NCBI RefSeq assembly: GCF_001640805.2
Contig: NC_066853.1
Location: 23,185,173 to 23,249,172 of the forward strand
Length of the DNA: 64,000 bases
Direction of reading: 5' to 3'
DNA from: Lates calcarifer
Taxonomy: Eukaryota; Chordata; Actinopteri; Centropomidae
In this document: positions 43,146 through 55,661 of the stretch, in pieces
Layout: each line of letters begins with the position of its first letter
Position numbering within the stretch: the stretch's first letter is position 1
Notes under the pieces: generated by a model
Databases searched by the model: none
What the model was told of the DNA's origin: nothing
What the model saw: only the letters and a program-made list of their open reading frames with translations
Position numbers and translations under genes: made by a program

Positions 43146-46100
43146 ATCTAAACATGAAACTGATTATTCAGCTACTTATAGTCTCCAACGAATGTTATGA
43201 CACAGAGATTCAGCTTGTAGCTAGTTCATGAAAGCATTTACATTTTCCACTAAAATGCTCAGTGTCTGCTGCGATTTCCTGGGATAGAATAATCCTCTGG
43301 TGCACAGCAAGTGACAACTTTCTCTTTGTGCTTTGTTTGGAGAAAAACAGAAACAATTTGCAGGAGCAGTGATATTCCATCACAACTAAACAAAAGGATA
43401 AATGTAAGAAAGAAAATGTACCATAAACAAATATTAGTATATTTCTGTGAATCTCACACGTTTTTATTAACATTTTTGTGCAATATTATGTACAATAATA
43501 TGTGCAATATTCTAAAACTGACAATTGCATTTAGTCATGTGTTATTAGAATACAGTATTAAGTATATACAAGTGCATTTGTCATCCATATGTCCATTCCT
43601 CTGTGTACACATCCATGTATTTTTAATATGTATTCAGTATGTACAGTGCACCTCTGTTCACTCTCTATCAGTACTGCTTTTATTCATGCTTGTCAGGTCA
43701 AATCAATGACCTGATACCATATGGTATGTTTGAATTCCAGATATTTGACAGGTATAGTCAAAACTGAGAGCAGTAGAGAACTTGTTTTAACTGCAGAGTA
43801 GTAAGTATTTCAGAGAAGACCACAGCGCTCAGCAGAGCAGAAGTAATGTTTAATGTTCAGGAGGAGAGCAACAGCAAAATCTCCTCCGAAATGGGAACGA
43901 CTGGACGGCCCCGGCCTCTGCAGCGAAACTAACCGGCTAAAGGTGTCAAGCTAAGAGGTCACGACTCACACACACACACACACACACACATGCAGTACAC
44001 ACGCACACAATCCGGAGATGGGCCACTGTTGCCATGGGAACAACCTGCCAAATCCTGTGAGTGAGACGTATTTAAATGGAAATCTATCTGCTCTCCCCTC
44101 CCCGCACAAATCCAGATTCATTTCAGACACCCCAGTTAGTCTCTCCTCGCCCCCTTCTCCCTTGTCTCGGTGCGTTTGGCCATGGCTGGTCGCACTGCAA
44201 AGACAGCCCAGAGGTTTTTAAGCAGATTATCAAACCCGCGGTGAAGCGAGTGGGGGTGGGGGTGTGGGGTGTGTGCAGAAACTAATAAACACAGAGAAAA
44301 AAAACCCAACAAAGACATTTGGGGAAAGTGAGTGAGAATGGGAGAAGGCCCGGCGATGATTTAATTCAAATTGTCATGTTCCTGCTTGAAATGGAGACAG
44401 ACTAATTCTAGCTTTAATATGGATTTACTAAATGATACCGAGCCATTTGGGGAGGCAGCTGGGAATGGACGCTGGTGCAGGGGAAAAAAGGAAAGGATTT
44501 GGCTGAGGATATTTGACACAGCCTAAGTGGCAAATTAAGGTTGAAGTTTTTCCTCTCCATTTCTTCTGTTTAAGCCAGTGTGGCATAGAAATGTTGGGCC
44601 TGATGTTCAGGGGGAAAAATAAAGAAGAAAATTGGACAGGACAGCACAAAGCAAGAGAGGAGAGGAGGATTTTCTCCTTCAGATTGTTCACCCTGGCTGA
44701 AAAACTTTGTAGGCAGGCTGTGTGGGTATGAGAGGGTGTGCGTTTTGTATATGTGTTTATGTTTTTTCCCCACCTGTTCTATCCCACCTGGTCAAGGCTG
44801 AATTACTGACACAGAAAAGCAGGTTAATGGCTTTCCAGACCACTGGGGCCTAGAGCGTTCATTGTGAGGCAATTAATTTGTGGACTAATATATGACTAAT
44901 CATATTTCTTAGCTATGACTAAAACACATTACACACTGAAAACCCCCTGTAAAAGCATTTCTCCATAACATAAAATATCTATGTGGTTTGACTGACAGTG
45001 ACATGGCAATATGCAACCACTTTGCGACGGCCATGACTTTTTGATTAAAATGTCAAATTGTGATTATAGGACTGAAGTGTGAATTTTGTCCAACTTAGCC
45101 TGCCCATTTCAAACCAGTTAGAAGAGCCCCAAAACGGAACAATCAAAAATGCTTTGACTTTGGCAGAAGATTTTGTGTTCATGTTGGTCATAATTTATAA
45201 AAAAAAGCTTATTTAGAAAATAAGTATTCAGAGAGCATGGTGCACTCCTAAATACATATCTTTTTGTCTACGTAAATTACTCAGTAACTGGCACACTGGG
45301 TGAGCAATGTTCCATCACAGGAGTAAAGATTGGTTTCTGTGTCCTTGGGCAAAATGTAATGAAGGTGCCCTATATGGGTATGTATGGGTACTGTACCTGA
45401 TGATGATAATTATTATTAGATTATTATTATTACAATATATAAAGAGATCCAGTTTAAATATGGCACAGCATAACATGAAATCTGTACCTGGACAAGAAAA
45501 CTTCAAAAAAGAATAATGTCCAGTCAGCACATATGGAGATGGTCTGGCTTGCATTGTGATTGGATCTAAACCTGGCATAAATTCAATCTGTATAGCTTGG
45601 CCACATTTTTGGTTTGTTTCAATATGGATGCTTATAGATCCCTTGTTAAAGCAATTTCAATGTCATTTTTATGCAGAGCAAAATCAGCAGTCCTCATTCT
45701 GCGTAAAAATGACTTCTTGGGTTCAACTGAAGGTAAAATGAGGCTGTAGCAATTAGAGTAAGCAAAAAGTGGGTACCTAGTTAACCAGTCAAATTCATGC
45801 TTCATGTCACTGGCACTCCACTGCAGCTCAGCAAAGAAACACTGTCTGTAGAAGCTCTAAGAAGGTTTGTAAGTTTGTAAGACTGGATTTGCCTCAGCTA
45901 AACTTAAGAATTCTTCTTTACACAAAAGGAGGACTGTAGATTTTATCCTGTCATCACTTGCATCGAAATCACTTTCTTTGCAGGCTGTATGAAAAGGTGG
46001 AACACTTAAAGCTACCCTTTCAGTGTTGACAATGCAGGGTCAGTATTGTTTTAAGATAAACCTTAAAACATGTGACTTCTCCTTAATGAAAGCTTGCTAT

Positions 46101-47289
46101 CTCAAGCAAGCCTAGGAAAACATACAGATGACCTCGTCCTTCAGATTGGAAAAATAAGAAGAGCCCATGTGGCAACATTTCTTCCTCTGACCTGAGATCT
46201 GTTGATGAATCTTCTTTTCTCTTTGCCTACCTAGTTGGTATATTGGGATCCAAAGACATTGCAGGCAGAATTAGAATAAGAATTTATTATTGTAAGGCAT
46301 AAATGGAACTCCTCATGATCAGATACCATTATAGACATATAAATGTCAGTGGGGGCCCACAGCTCAACCTACCTTGCACCTAGTCCAGAGATTTGATCCA
46401 ACAGTGTTCGATCAAAGCTCCTCTCCTGCAGAAGTGTCAGTAGTACGTTGTGTGTGTGTGTGTGTGTGTGTATATTCACTGAATATGGGCAGGAAGTTAC
46501 TGCATGCCTCTTAACATCCTCACTAGTAGCAGTGTTAGCCATTAGTAGACACTGATAACTTGGCCCATTAATGTTGGCCTCGACCGGGTTCCTCTGGGAG
46601 TACACAGTATGGAGTATGATTCTTCTTGGTCTACCAGCTCTGCCGCCCACAGCCTCGCTCTTTAGTGTTTACCTATATATTTTACTCTGACAGAGGGAAC
46701 AAATTAATCAGCAAGTGCTCTCCGTAGCACAGTGCAAATGTGCTCTTTGAGACTAATGATAGTTTGAGGTTAATTTGTACACCTCCAAATGCGTCTCCTG
46801 TGAAATGAGAATGTGTGTGTGTATGTGTTGATGCGGGCGTGTGGACACACACTTGCTTATGTTACATTTACTGCACTCCCCTGGGCTAAGACAGTGCTGC
46901 TCCTATGGAGGTATTAATGAATCACTTAGCTAGCAGTTACAGCTGCTTTACCCCCATATAAATAGACACTGTAGCCTGTTTTACATTTTAATATGCATCA
47001 TTTAGCCTTCTTTTACCTCCACACACTCATATGAAAGCATATAAACCCTTAGCCCCTTCTATTAGATGCAAAGAATTGAGGATCAAGGATCTTTTTTACT
47101 TAAGGAGTAAGTGGCTTTGTGAGAATGTTATTCAATTCACTTTATTTCACAGGTTTCAGAGAAAGACAGAAAATATTAAAGATACATAATTAATTCGTAC
47201 ACATTTGATACAGACATTAAAAACATTAAAGCTATAGTTCAACAGGACCTGGACCAATAACTTCCTGTAATGTCTGATGATTTCCTGGC
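43146..47289. other. Unique sequence with enhancer-like blocks
   Basis: 43967-43990 is a CA array. 43860-44470 is listed separately. 46450-46471 is a TG array. 46665-46800 is compact and complex (GGGAACAAATTAATCAGCAA, GAGACTAATGATAG) and may be regulatory, as may 46905-47020. No gene recognised. Confidence 0.45.
43860..44470. promoter_or_regulatory. Enhancer-like block with an RFX X-box-like motif
   Basis: Complex sequence broken only by a CA array. It contains GTTGCCATGGGAACA (44028-44042), one base off the palindromic RFX X-box (GTNRCC..RGYAAC), TATTTAAATGG and CGATGATTTAATTCAAATTG. There is no coding frame of note. Conservation untested. Confidence 0.3.
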
Positions 47290-47412
47290 AGCTGGTCTGG
47301 ACCAAGAAATAGTTGTAACTCTCTGTAAAATGATGAAGTGTGGTTCATACACTTTTATTACTGTACGGTTTAGACAAATAAAATCTGATATATGAATTAG
47401 AGATAATAGTAG
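47290..47412 (+). repeat. First part of a split dispersed fish repeat
   Basis: CCAAGAAATAGT, CTGTAAAATGATGAAGTG, then TTACTGTACGGTTTAGACAAA and ATAAAATCTGATATATGAAT match in order one half of a common teleost dispersed repeat. Confidence 0.5.
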
Positions 47413-48133
47413 GTTTATTGGGTCTGTCCCAATAGCCGCACTTGCAGTAAGGAGTAATTAAGTGCACATTCATGTAGGCAAGTGTGTCCCATGTCTAAAA
47501 TATGCACTCAAACCATGCACTTGACCCATACTCGATGTACACTTCTCCTAATATCACTCCAGAATCACATTCAGAGCTCAGTGTATGCTACAATTCACCG
47601 CAGTCTAGCGTAACGCATTGATCCAGTTGCTGACAGTGGTGTGCCTATTAGCCGGTTTTAGCACCAACAGTAATCAACAGATGTGAAGAGGCTGAAATCA
47701 GTGACATGTTGGAGTCAGCCTGTATATTATTACTGTCCGAGCATTTACTCAGCAATGGCAGAAACAAATCACAATGATATCTTCCTCATATACAGTAAAC
47801 CTGTGTGCTCACACAGACTTGATTTAAAAGCTTTATTAGTTGTGGGTTCTCTTTTCAGCTCCTGAATGTGTGTTTTGTTATCTGATTGTAACTGTAATAC
47901 TGTATGTTAATCCTATATGTTTATTCATTATGCGGACATAAACAACAAAACCATGAAAACACTGATGAAACATGTTTTGTATATATTATTTGTATATATG
48001 AGAGAGTATATTCATTAAATAACTGTGTCCTATTGAGCGCTTAGGAACTTCCATGCACTTGCTTACTGTGGTAGTTATAGGAAATCCATCACAGAAATAT
48101 AAAACCTGTCTCCACGTAAACTTACAATGTAGA
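47413..48133. other. ~720 bp separating the two parts of the repeat
   Basis: Begins GGGTCTGTCCCAATAGCCGC, like the start of a DNA element (TGTCCCAAT), and has a weak direct copy of that word near 48024 (CTGTGTCCTATTGAGCGC). No inverted ends or target duplication were found, so it is unassigned. Confidence 0.35.
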
Positions 48134-48265
48134 TTTTGGAGAGATGGACAGAGCCAGCCACAGAGCCTGTTTCCTCTTGTTTCCAGTCCCTATGTTAAGC
48201 TAACTGGCTGTTGGCTCCAGCTAAATATTCCCAGCACACATATGGTATAAATCTTCTCCCAAAAT
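48134..48265 (+). repeat. Second part of the split dispersed fish repeat
   Basis: GGACAGAGCCAGCCACAGAG, CTCTTGTTTCCAGTCCCTATG and TTAAGCTAACTGGCTGTTGG, then ATAAATCTTCTCCCAAAA. This is the well-known GTTTCCAGTCTTTATGCTAAGCTAA repeat of teleosts, same orientation as 47290-47412 and following it in the family order. Confidence 0.75.
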
Positions 48266-49183
48266 ACTATTCTTTAAAAACTGCATTCTTATATATTGTT
48301 TGTATGTACATGTGTATGTATTTCAATATGGGGTTTGGATTGAAAAACTGTATTAGATCACCACCTGTCCTTGAGAGCAACAAGGCACAGCGGTCAACAG
48401 TAGACGACTGGCAATAGATTTATGACGGCAGATACCGGCACCCAGTGTGACACACTGCTGAGCTCATTATGTAGGCAAACCCACATTTAATAAGCATAAA
48501 TCTGCATACCAGTCAACGGAAACTTTAGCTTGTATGACCGCATCATACATCACCTTTCCAGGAGTGTCTGACTGGATGCAGTCAGCTGAATGACATTATG
48601 TGTGCCTCTATAATTGTCAGTGTAAAATGGTCATCGCTATGTCATTTGATCTTGTGGGATGGTGTTAAAAGTCTGAAGGCGTTTTATTGCAGGCCAGTGA
48701 CGTAGTGCTACTGTACCAAAAAAAGTCATGCTGAGTGCATCTGTGCAGAGCTTAAGTGGATGGACAGAACTGGCAGCGAAAGAGAGACAAGTAAACATCG
48801 AAGCCACTTATTTTCACAGACAAAGGAAAGACATTTGAGAAATGATTCTTTATGAATGATTTGATTTTCCCCCTGAACAATTCCAACCCAGATTGCTGAA
48901 ACTAACCAGAAGAAAATAAAGTGGTCTCGCGGTTGTCTCAGAAACATTTCCCACAGCTTTGTTGTCTTTCCAGACGTTTTCCCCCAAAATGATTTTCCCC
49001 ATTATAATGCACCCCTGGGTTCTGCTGTGGATTCAGTGCGTAAGATGTTTTCATGTGTCCCCTGCCAAACGCTCGCTCTCCGCTGAGCATGTTAACGACC
49101 ACCCCAGATGGGCTGCATCACTTCCTCTGAGAGCAGCCTGCAACTGCTCAAAGTCAGAGAGAAAGACGAGGAGACAGACAGAC

Positions 49184-49253
<70 letters not shown>

Positions 49254-51725
49254 CAGCGCAGGGGAAGTGAGAGAGAATAGTAGCCAAACACCACAACCAG
49301 CAGTCAAAACAGTTTTAAACTGATATCAGAGAGTAATCTACAGACACTTATAAACAATCCAGTAGTTAAGATTTCAAAATGTACAATCAACAGGAAATAG
49401 TTTCTATCATTCCTGCTTTTAATAATAACATTGTACTCACAATCTTAATCACTGAGAATCTGGAATACAGTGAGAATAGACTGAAAAACAAAAACATGAC
49501 CATACAGGTTGTAAACAAATTCCCCTGGTTAGCCAAACTAATCTGGAAGAGAAAATGAAGGCATATGGTAAAATGATTATCCAAACTGTACCTTTCAAAA
49601 GTGTAGCTATGGTGAAGCTACAAGCTACTCCTCACTGGAAGTAGTTATGCTACTGGAACACAGTTTTGTTAGCTTGAACAACCTACACTATAAACTCCTC
49701 AGATAAAACACATTGATCACATCAAGACATATCTAGTGTTGGGGTGCCCTGGTGGCCTCTGGGTTTAAAGTGGTGACCATGCAATTTTTTGGCATTTAGC
49801 ATTTGACTGTTTGACCCCAGCTCTAGCAGGAGGCACCACACCAGCTCTTACTCTGCTGACAAGCAGAGCTGGGTTCACTTGGGACAGATGCCCCCTCCTT
49901 ATCTAAGCTATGAGCAGTCAAACCAGTCTTGACTCAATCAGAAGACATGGAGGTGTAGCTGCAGGATCTGCACCGGCTGTGCAACATTTCAATCATTTCT
50001 CAGCCTTTATTTTTCCTCGAGGAAAAAAATTAATGTAGCTAACACACTCTCATATACACACATGTATAAATACACATTTGCCAACCGTTCTCCCTCCCCA
50101 GAACCCCAGACAGTAAAAGTTAACAGAGCAGGACATGGACTCTCGCTGACCTCGCTTCACCTCCACCTCCACCTCCAGACACCTCCACTGTTCCCAGCTG
50201 TCAGGCCCAGAGGGAAACACCCGACGCTGGCCGTGCTCTCTCAGGAAACTCCCAGGCCTGAGTCCTTGCCTTTGGGCCTCCAACCTTACTTTTACTCTGA
50301 TCTCCAAGCCAGGACGCAGTGGAATGAATGTCAAGTTGGAGGTGGGCCAACCTCTACCTCCCTGCTCTTCTCTCCTATATCAAGAACTTCTGGATGAATA
50401 TCAGGCCCTGAACTGCTCCCTCTTCCTCATCCTCCCTTTCTCTACTTCCCTCACTTAAACTCATATTTCACTTCTCACATTATGGGAAATCCCTCCATCC
50501 CTCACTCAGAACCCTCATCTCTGTAGGACCTGCTCTCTCCTGTTAGCGTTGTGGTGTTTGTGGTCCATTTTGTCTAAATCAATATGTGCAAAATGGAGAA
50601 TAGATTGGATCATTTTGACATTTGGATCTGTGTATATTTGTGTGTTTTTCGGATGGCTCTCCAGAAGGTCAGAGGGAGACGTGGTTTCATGTTTAGTTTG
50701 GATCCCCTCTGACAGTGATTTGCTCAGTCTCTGCTACATCTCACATTGTTGTAATGTAATGGGATGTGAGCCACAAGGTCAGTTTGTTAGCGCGTGTGTG
50801 CACATACGTGTGTGTTTTTTTTCTTTTTCACAGAGTGCATTTTCCTTTTTTGTGTGTATTTTTTTAGTCCGCCTGTATTTTTATGCATTTATGTGCACGT
50901 TTGCATCACTTTCTAACATTGTCTCCCTATCCCTGAGTGTTTGTGTGTTTGTGCACTCGTGTTTGTGTGTGGTTGGCTGAGGCTGATGAGAAACCCAGTG
51001 TTTGGCAGGGGAGCCATTGTGGCCACTGCTCTGTTTATACAACTTTCTGGCATGGGCTTTGTGTAAAGTATACCTTTCTCTGGCCTTACAAACAGCAGCA
51101 TAGACACACACACACACATACACACACACATCTACAGCTTACATTTTCATGCCATTCACTACTGTAAGAATCTGCTGTAAAACCTGAGTTTAAAGCCAGT
51201 CAGATCAGGATGAAGGAATTAGAATTAATCAATCTTCTAAAACCGCTTATGCTTCACACAGCTGCAGGCCTTAGTCAGCAAATGAGTCACTCTCTTGTTT
51301 GTTTGATTCTAGACAAGCTTTACTGAAGGCAGGAAACAATTTAACATCTGCTGCATAATAAATTACTGTGTCTTATCCAACTAATTAAGTAATGGTCAAG
51401 TTTGACTTTCTTAAGAATCGACGTGACTCACAAGTCAAGATTTTACAGACTCACTTTGACTTAAAGGTGAAGGTGTAGGTCGGGTTTCAGATGCATGTGG
51501 GACCTGGAGGTTAGATAACTTAAAAAATGCTAAATAAAAAAAAGGACAAATATAAATACTTTACTCTGTGTTTAAAAGTGTTCAGTGTATCAAGCAAATA
51601 AAAAACACATCATGATTAAAATGGTTATCATGCTTTCCACAAAAATGCCTGCTGTGGAATACCATGTAAACAGCACTAACCTCACTTAACCCACAAAATG
51701 TGTCACTCTTAACCCCGAACTCATG
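48266..51725. other. Unique sequence, one GA array, no gene recognised
   Basis: 49170-49253 is (GACA)n(GA)n. 49735-49830 may be a decayed tRNA-like SINE (see findings). 50085-50400 is GC-richer, with overlapping frames on both strands (111 and 94 codons) but no domain or splice context. CA array 51100-51131. Confidence 0.5.
49170..49253. repeat. (GACA)n(GA)n microsatellite
   Basis: GACAGACAGACAGACA followed by ~32 GA units with one GAAA interruption. Confidence 0.97.
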
Positions 51726-51768
51726 TTTTTGTTTGTTTGTTTGTTTGTTTGTTTGTTTGTTTGTTTTT
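51726..51768. repeat. (GTTT)10 microsatellite
   Basis: About ten GTTT tetramers. Confidence 0.97.
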
Positions 51769-54700
51769 GTAACCTCAAGGCAACAATGTACAATACAATT
51801 ATAAAAACACCAAGATAAATACAATTTGGAACACTTACAGTTGAAATTAATCAAGATATGCTTTACAAACGTATTTTAACAAAAATATAGTCCCTCAGTT
51901 CTTAATAATAATAATGTACTTTAACATAATAATTATAATAATTCTGAAATAAATGAGTGTAGATGATACTAAAGTTTTTGTGTTTGGACATAAAGTAGAG
52001 GTGAGCATTCTGCCTTTGCCTTTGCAGAAACTACTAAATACAATAAATACATTATCTCATCCATTACACTCCAATGACAAAATGCTGTTTGACTTGTGAT
52101 AAATGAACAACTCTTAACTAATATACTAACTTACTCTAATTTAATTCTACAAAGATTAAAAATATGTGGATTCTGTGTGTTGGCTTCAGACTGGCTAAAC
52201 CTACATACCTGCCTATCAAACCTGATTGTGGGATTGATTCTTTTTCCCTGACACTGCATTCAAACTCACTCACTGTCAGCAGGAAAAGATCATAACCATG
52301 TCCATGTGTCCATTGTTGCCAGCGAGTATTAGCAGACAGCAAAACACTGCAGAGGATAATTGTTTCACATCATTATACATCTCTATCAATGAGCTTCAGA
52401 TTATCTGAACAAGCATCTTAACTACATAACGTTGCATGCAGGTAACTGATGGAAAAACACAGTTTAGAGAGATTTGTTCACGTATGTACTTTAAGTTATC
52501 ATGGTTTAAATGAGTTAACTCATTACAACACGTAGGAATGGAAGGTGTGAGGGTCTGATAGATTCTCTGTTGGGTAATGGCCATGTTGTATATACATCTA
52601 GACTAACAAGAGCAATATCTCTTATTCTTTTACTTGTATATTAATATTGTAGTAACACATAGTAGTAACTCACATTTTCTTTCTTTTTTTTTCTTTTTTT
52701 TTTTTTTTACCCTTGAAGAACATGTGGAGGAGGTTGACAAATATTCCTCTCAGGCTGCCCACAGTCCCAATGAGTTCCACTAATCAGAGCTCAGAGAGGT
52801 AAAACCCAGGGGAGAAAACCCAATCCAGATGTTGTTCATTGTTTTTTTTTTTTTTTTTTTTTTTAATGCTGGACAGTGAGTACACACTGTTACAGAAATG
52901 TTATTGAGTGTGTCAAAGTACAACTGTGGGGGAACAGAAAGTGGAAATCATGTCCTTGATTACAAAATTTTTACATTGTGGTAGGTCTGTATCATGGATC
53001 TTGAACTATAATATACTGCCTTCACATGTCCATATTGACTGAACTCTTGCTCTTGACTCAGAACACTTTAGTTTCCTTCCTGAGAATTGGCCCCCTCTCT
53101 GTCTGGCATGAACACATCTTGTAGTGTATCTGGACAGTGTCTAGTTAAGCTGAATTACATTTTCACTTGACATTCAAATCTGCCTCCAACATAGTCAAAT
53201 TGGATTTTTCCTTCCTTTGCCAAAACACAGATTGCTGTTTATGTCTTTTTCTCTCCTAATATTTACATGCTGTAAAAGTGCCAGTAAACACCTCATCTTG
53301 ATTGTTGTCTTATCCCAACAATCCATTACTGACTAAGATGTTTTACTTACTAAGCTGCCTGTCACCTGATGGGATTCACACAACAAAGCTTATTTCCATT
53401 CACTTGACACCAAATGCGTCAATGCTCTCTTTAACAGCTGATTTTGTTGATGGGATTTTGGGTGCATCTTGAGTGTATTTACATCTGGGGTCCAAAACCA
53501 AAATAAACTGTTTTTTTTTCCCCATTCTCTGGCAGTAAGTGTCTCATTCCAGACTGAGAGTGCTAAAAGGCACATGTTGTACATCTCTCTGGCAGCTTGC
53601 AGCTATAATTTGGCTATTGCAACCAATTTATCTAGACTGCACAAAGACAAAGAGTGCTAGTTTGAAAAGCTGACTATTAAAAATGCATATACCTTATATC
53701 TGTGTGTGCTATACCAACATAAATAATTAAGTTGGGAATTTATGTCTTTATCTTCTAGACATTAAATCCATGAATTCTCTTTCAGCTTGTTTACAGAGGA
53801 GAAATATGTCATATACAGAGCATGGAGCAGGACCCTGGGATCCTCCAAATTAAGATACTCTGCTGTTTATTTTCTGGCTTTAAACATTAGTATAGTCAAC
53901 TCTCTATTGTTTTTGAGACAAATATTAAGATGCAGTTCTTTTGGGCCTCAGACTCTTATTTTGTCAAATGGTCACTATATAATTTATTCTTAGTATTTTT
54001 ATGGTTAGTGAGGGAACCCTGTGGCTACGACCAGTTTAAGAGAATGATCTTTTGGCTGTTAGATATGTAAAAATATCACAAAAAAGAGCAAAGACGACTA
54101 ATGAAAAGGACCTTATAATTCACACTGGAGGGTAATAGAAACCCATTGCTGAAAGTTGAGTTGAGTTTAGTGCTTATGCTTTGTGCTGCTGTAATTTAAA
54201 AAAAAAAAAACAGGCAGCATGAGTCCATAATTCAAATCATCACAAACTGCCGTAAGCACACACAGCACCCTTAATGGATACAGAACAAATGGACTGATAA
54301 TGCTGTTTCATAAATATTCTATATTCTAATATTCTATCCTGTAAGACCAACAGCAGCAGAAGCATTATATCATAATAAGCAAAGCAGGGATGAAGCCATT
54401 TGACGACTACATCAAAGCAAAGGTTGGACTTGCACTTAAGCAGCAGGAACAGAATGATCTGTTAAGGCTTCAATACAGAATGCCAGCTCCACTGTATGTC
54501 AGTGTCTGTCAGTGTTAATTTTGACAGCTGTGTTTGTTTTTCCTTTTAGACTCATTTTAATGTCATTCATGTAGGTGGCCTTGTAGGAGCCATCCTTAAT
54601 GTTATTAGTTAAGCCTGCGATTTTCCTGCTATGAACAGTCAAAATGTCTGCTGTTACGACTGCAATCTGACAATATGATGTGAAAATGAAAAAGGGCCTA

Positions 54701-54829
54701 AGAGACAACAGATGAAAGTTACAAAGTTAAAGAAAATACATTTTTGAAATCTTAATTGTATTCATTGATATTAATGATCAATAGCCTTTCATTCTTCACG
54801 TATGATGTTAATGTGCAGTAACAGCAGAA
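51769..54829. other. AT-rich unique sequence, no gene recognised
   Basis: T-rich tract 52677-52708 and T23 at 52842-52864. Otherwise nothing beyond scattered AT-rich words; no exon context. Confidence 0.55.
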
Positions 54830-55280
54830 TGACTGAAACAGGCTCGGCCCAACCACATTTGTATGAAAGCAGAAGTTACTGTTGTAATTGAACTGGCGTC
54901 CGCCCAACCTTGCTTTGTAAAACGGAAATAAGCAGAACCTATTAAAACGAGTCAGTTCGCTTCATGAAACACCCCCTCGTGTGTTCAGTCATGTAACGAT
55001 TCCCCTGCCTCAGGAGCTGCTGGCTCCCCTTTTAGAAAGTCACCTTCCCCTGCCTGCGCTGCTGACACACCTGTTTGTAATTGGTTCTGATTAGGGGAGT
55101 AATGTTTTGCACCTGTGCCACTCGGCGACACTCAGTCATCCGGCCAATCAGGAGCAAAAGTTGTAAAAGTCAGCCTATGAGGGACGGGGGCTTGTAAAAG
55201 TCGATTAGACATGAAAGAGGAGCTGGGATTGATGCCGGCCCTTCAGGCGAGGATTTTGGTGAAAGGCTCTCAGAGCAGAA
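54830..55280. promoter_or_regulatory. Enhancer- or promoter-like block
   Basis: About 450 bp of complex, relatively CpG-containing sequence. It includes GTAATTGGTTCTGATTAGGGG, an inverted-CCAAT-type ATTGG, CCGGCCAATCAGG (a CCAAT box, ~55139-55151) and two GTTGTAAAAGTC/CTTGTAAAAGTC copies 40 bp apart. No TATA box or clear first exon follows. Conservation untested. Confidence 0.3.
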
Positions 55281-55620
55281 CAGCTTGGATTTATTCCAGT
55301 GGTGAAAAAGATACGCAAGATGGGACAGATAAGTGTTTTGTCAGATGGATGTAGCTGAGAACATGATACTCGGCTGATATAATATTTCATATCAGAAAGT
55401 TCATGTTTATTTCTCTCTTTGTCTGCAAGTAAGTTTCAGATACAGATTCTGTTTGTGTTCTTGTGTGTGTACCTGTGCGTGTGTGTATATGCAAAAAGCA
55501 CATGCATCACAGGACATTTCTTCTGTGATCAGTACAGTATGAAATGGACACCCAGTACAGACACTTTATCATCATACTTTAATGGACTTTCATCCACACA
55601 GATAAAAAAGGGAATTTCCT

Positions 55621-55622
<2 letters not shown>
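55281..55622. other. Unique sequence, nothing recognised
   Basis: No repeat, exon or motif cluster beyond a short TG-rich stretch near 55460-55490. Confidence 0.5.

Positions 55623-55660
<38 letters not shown>
55623..55660. repeat. (CA)18 microsatellite
   Basis: Pure CA dinucleotides. Confidence 0.97.

Positions 55661-55661
<1 letters not shown>

Noticed and set aside
49051..49323. RERERE and SLSLSL frames
   Set aside because: Translation of the GA microsatellite.
50050..50397. Overlapping 111- and 94-codon frames on opposite strands in GC-richer sequence
   Set aside because: Neither strand shows a domain, leader or splice sites; open frames on both strands suggest composition.
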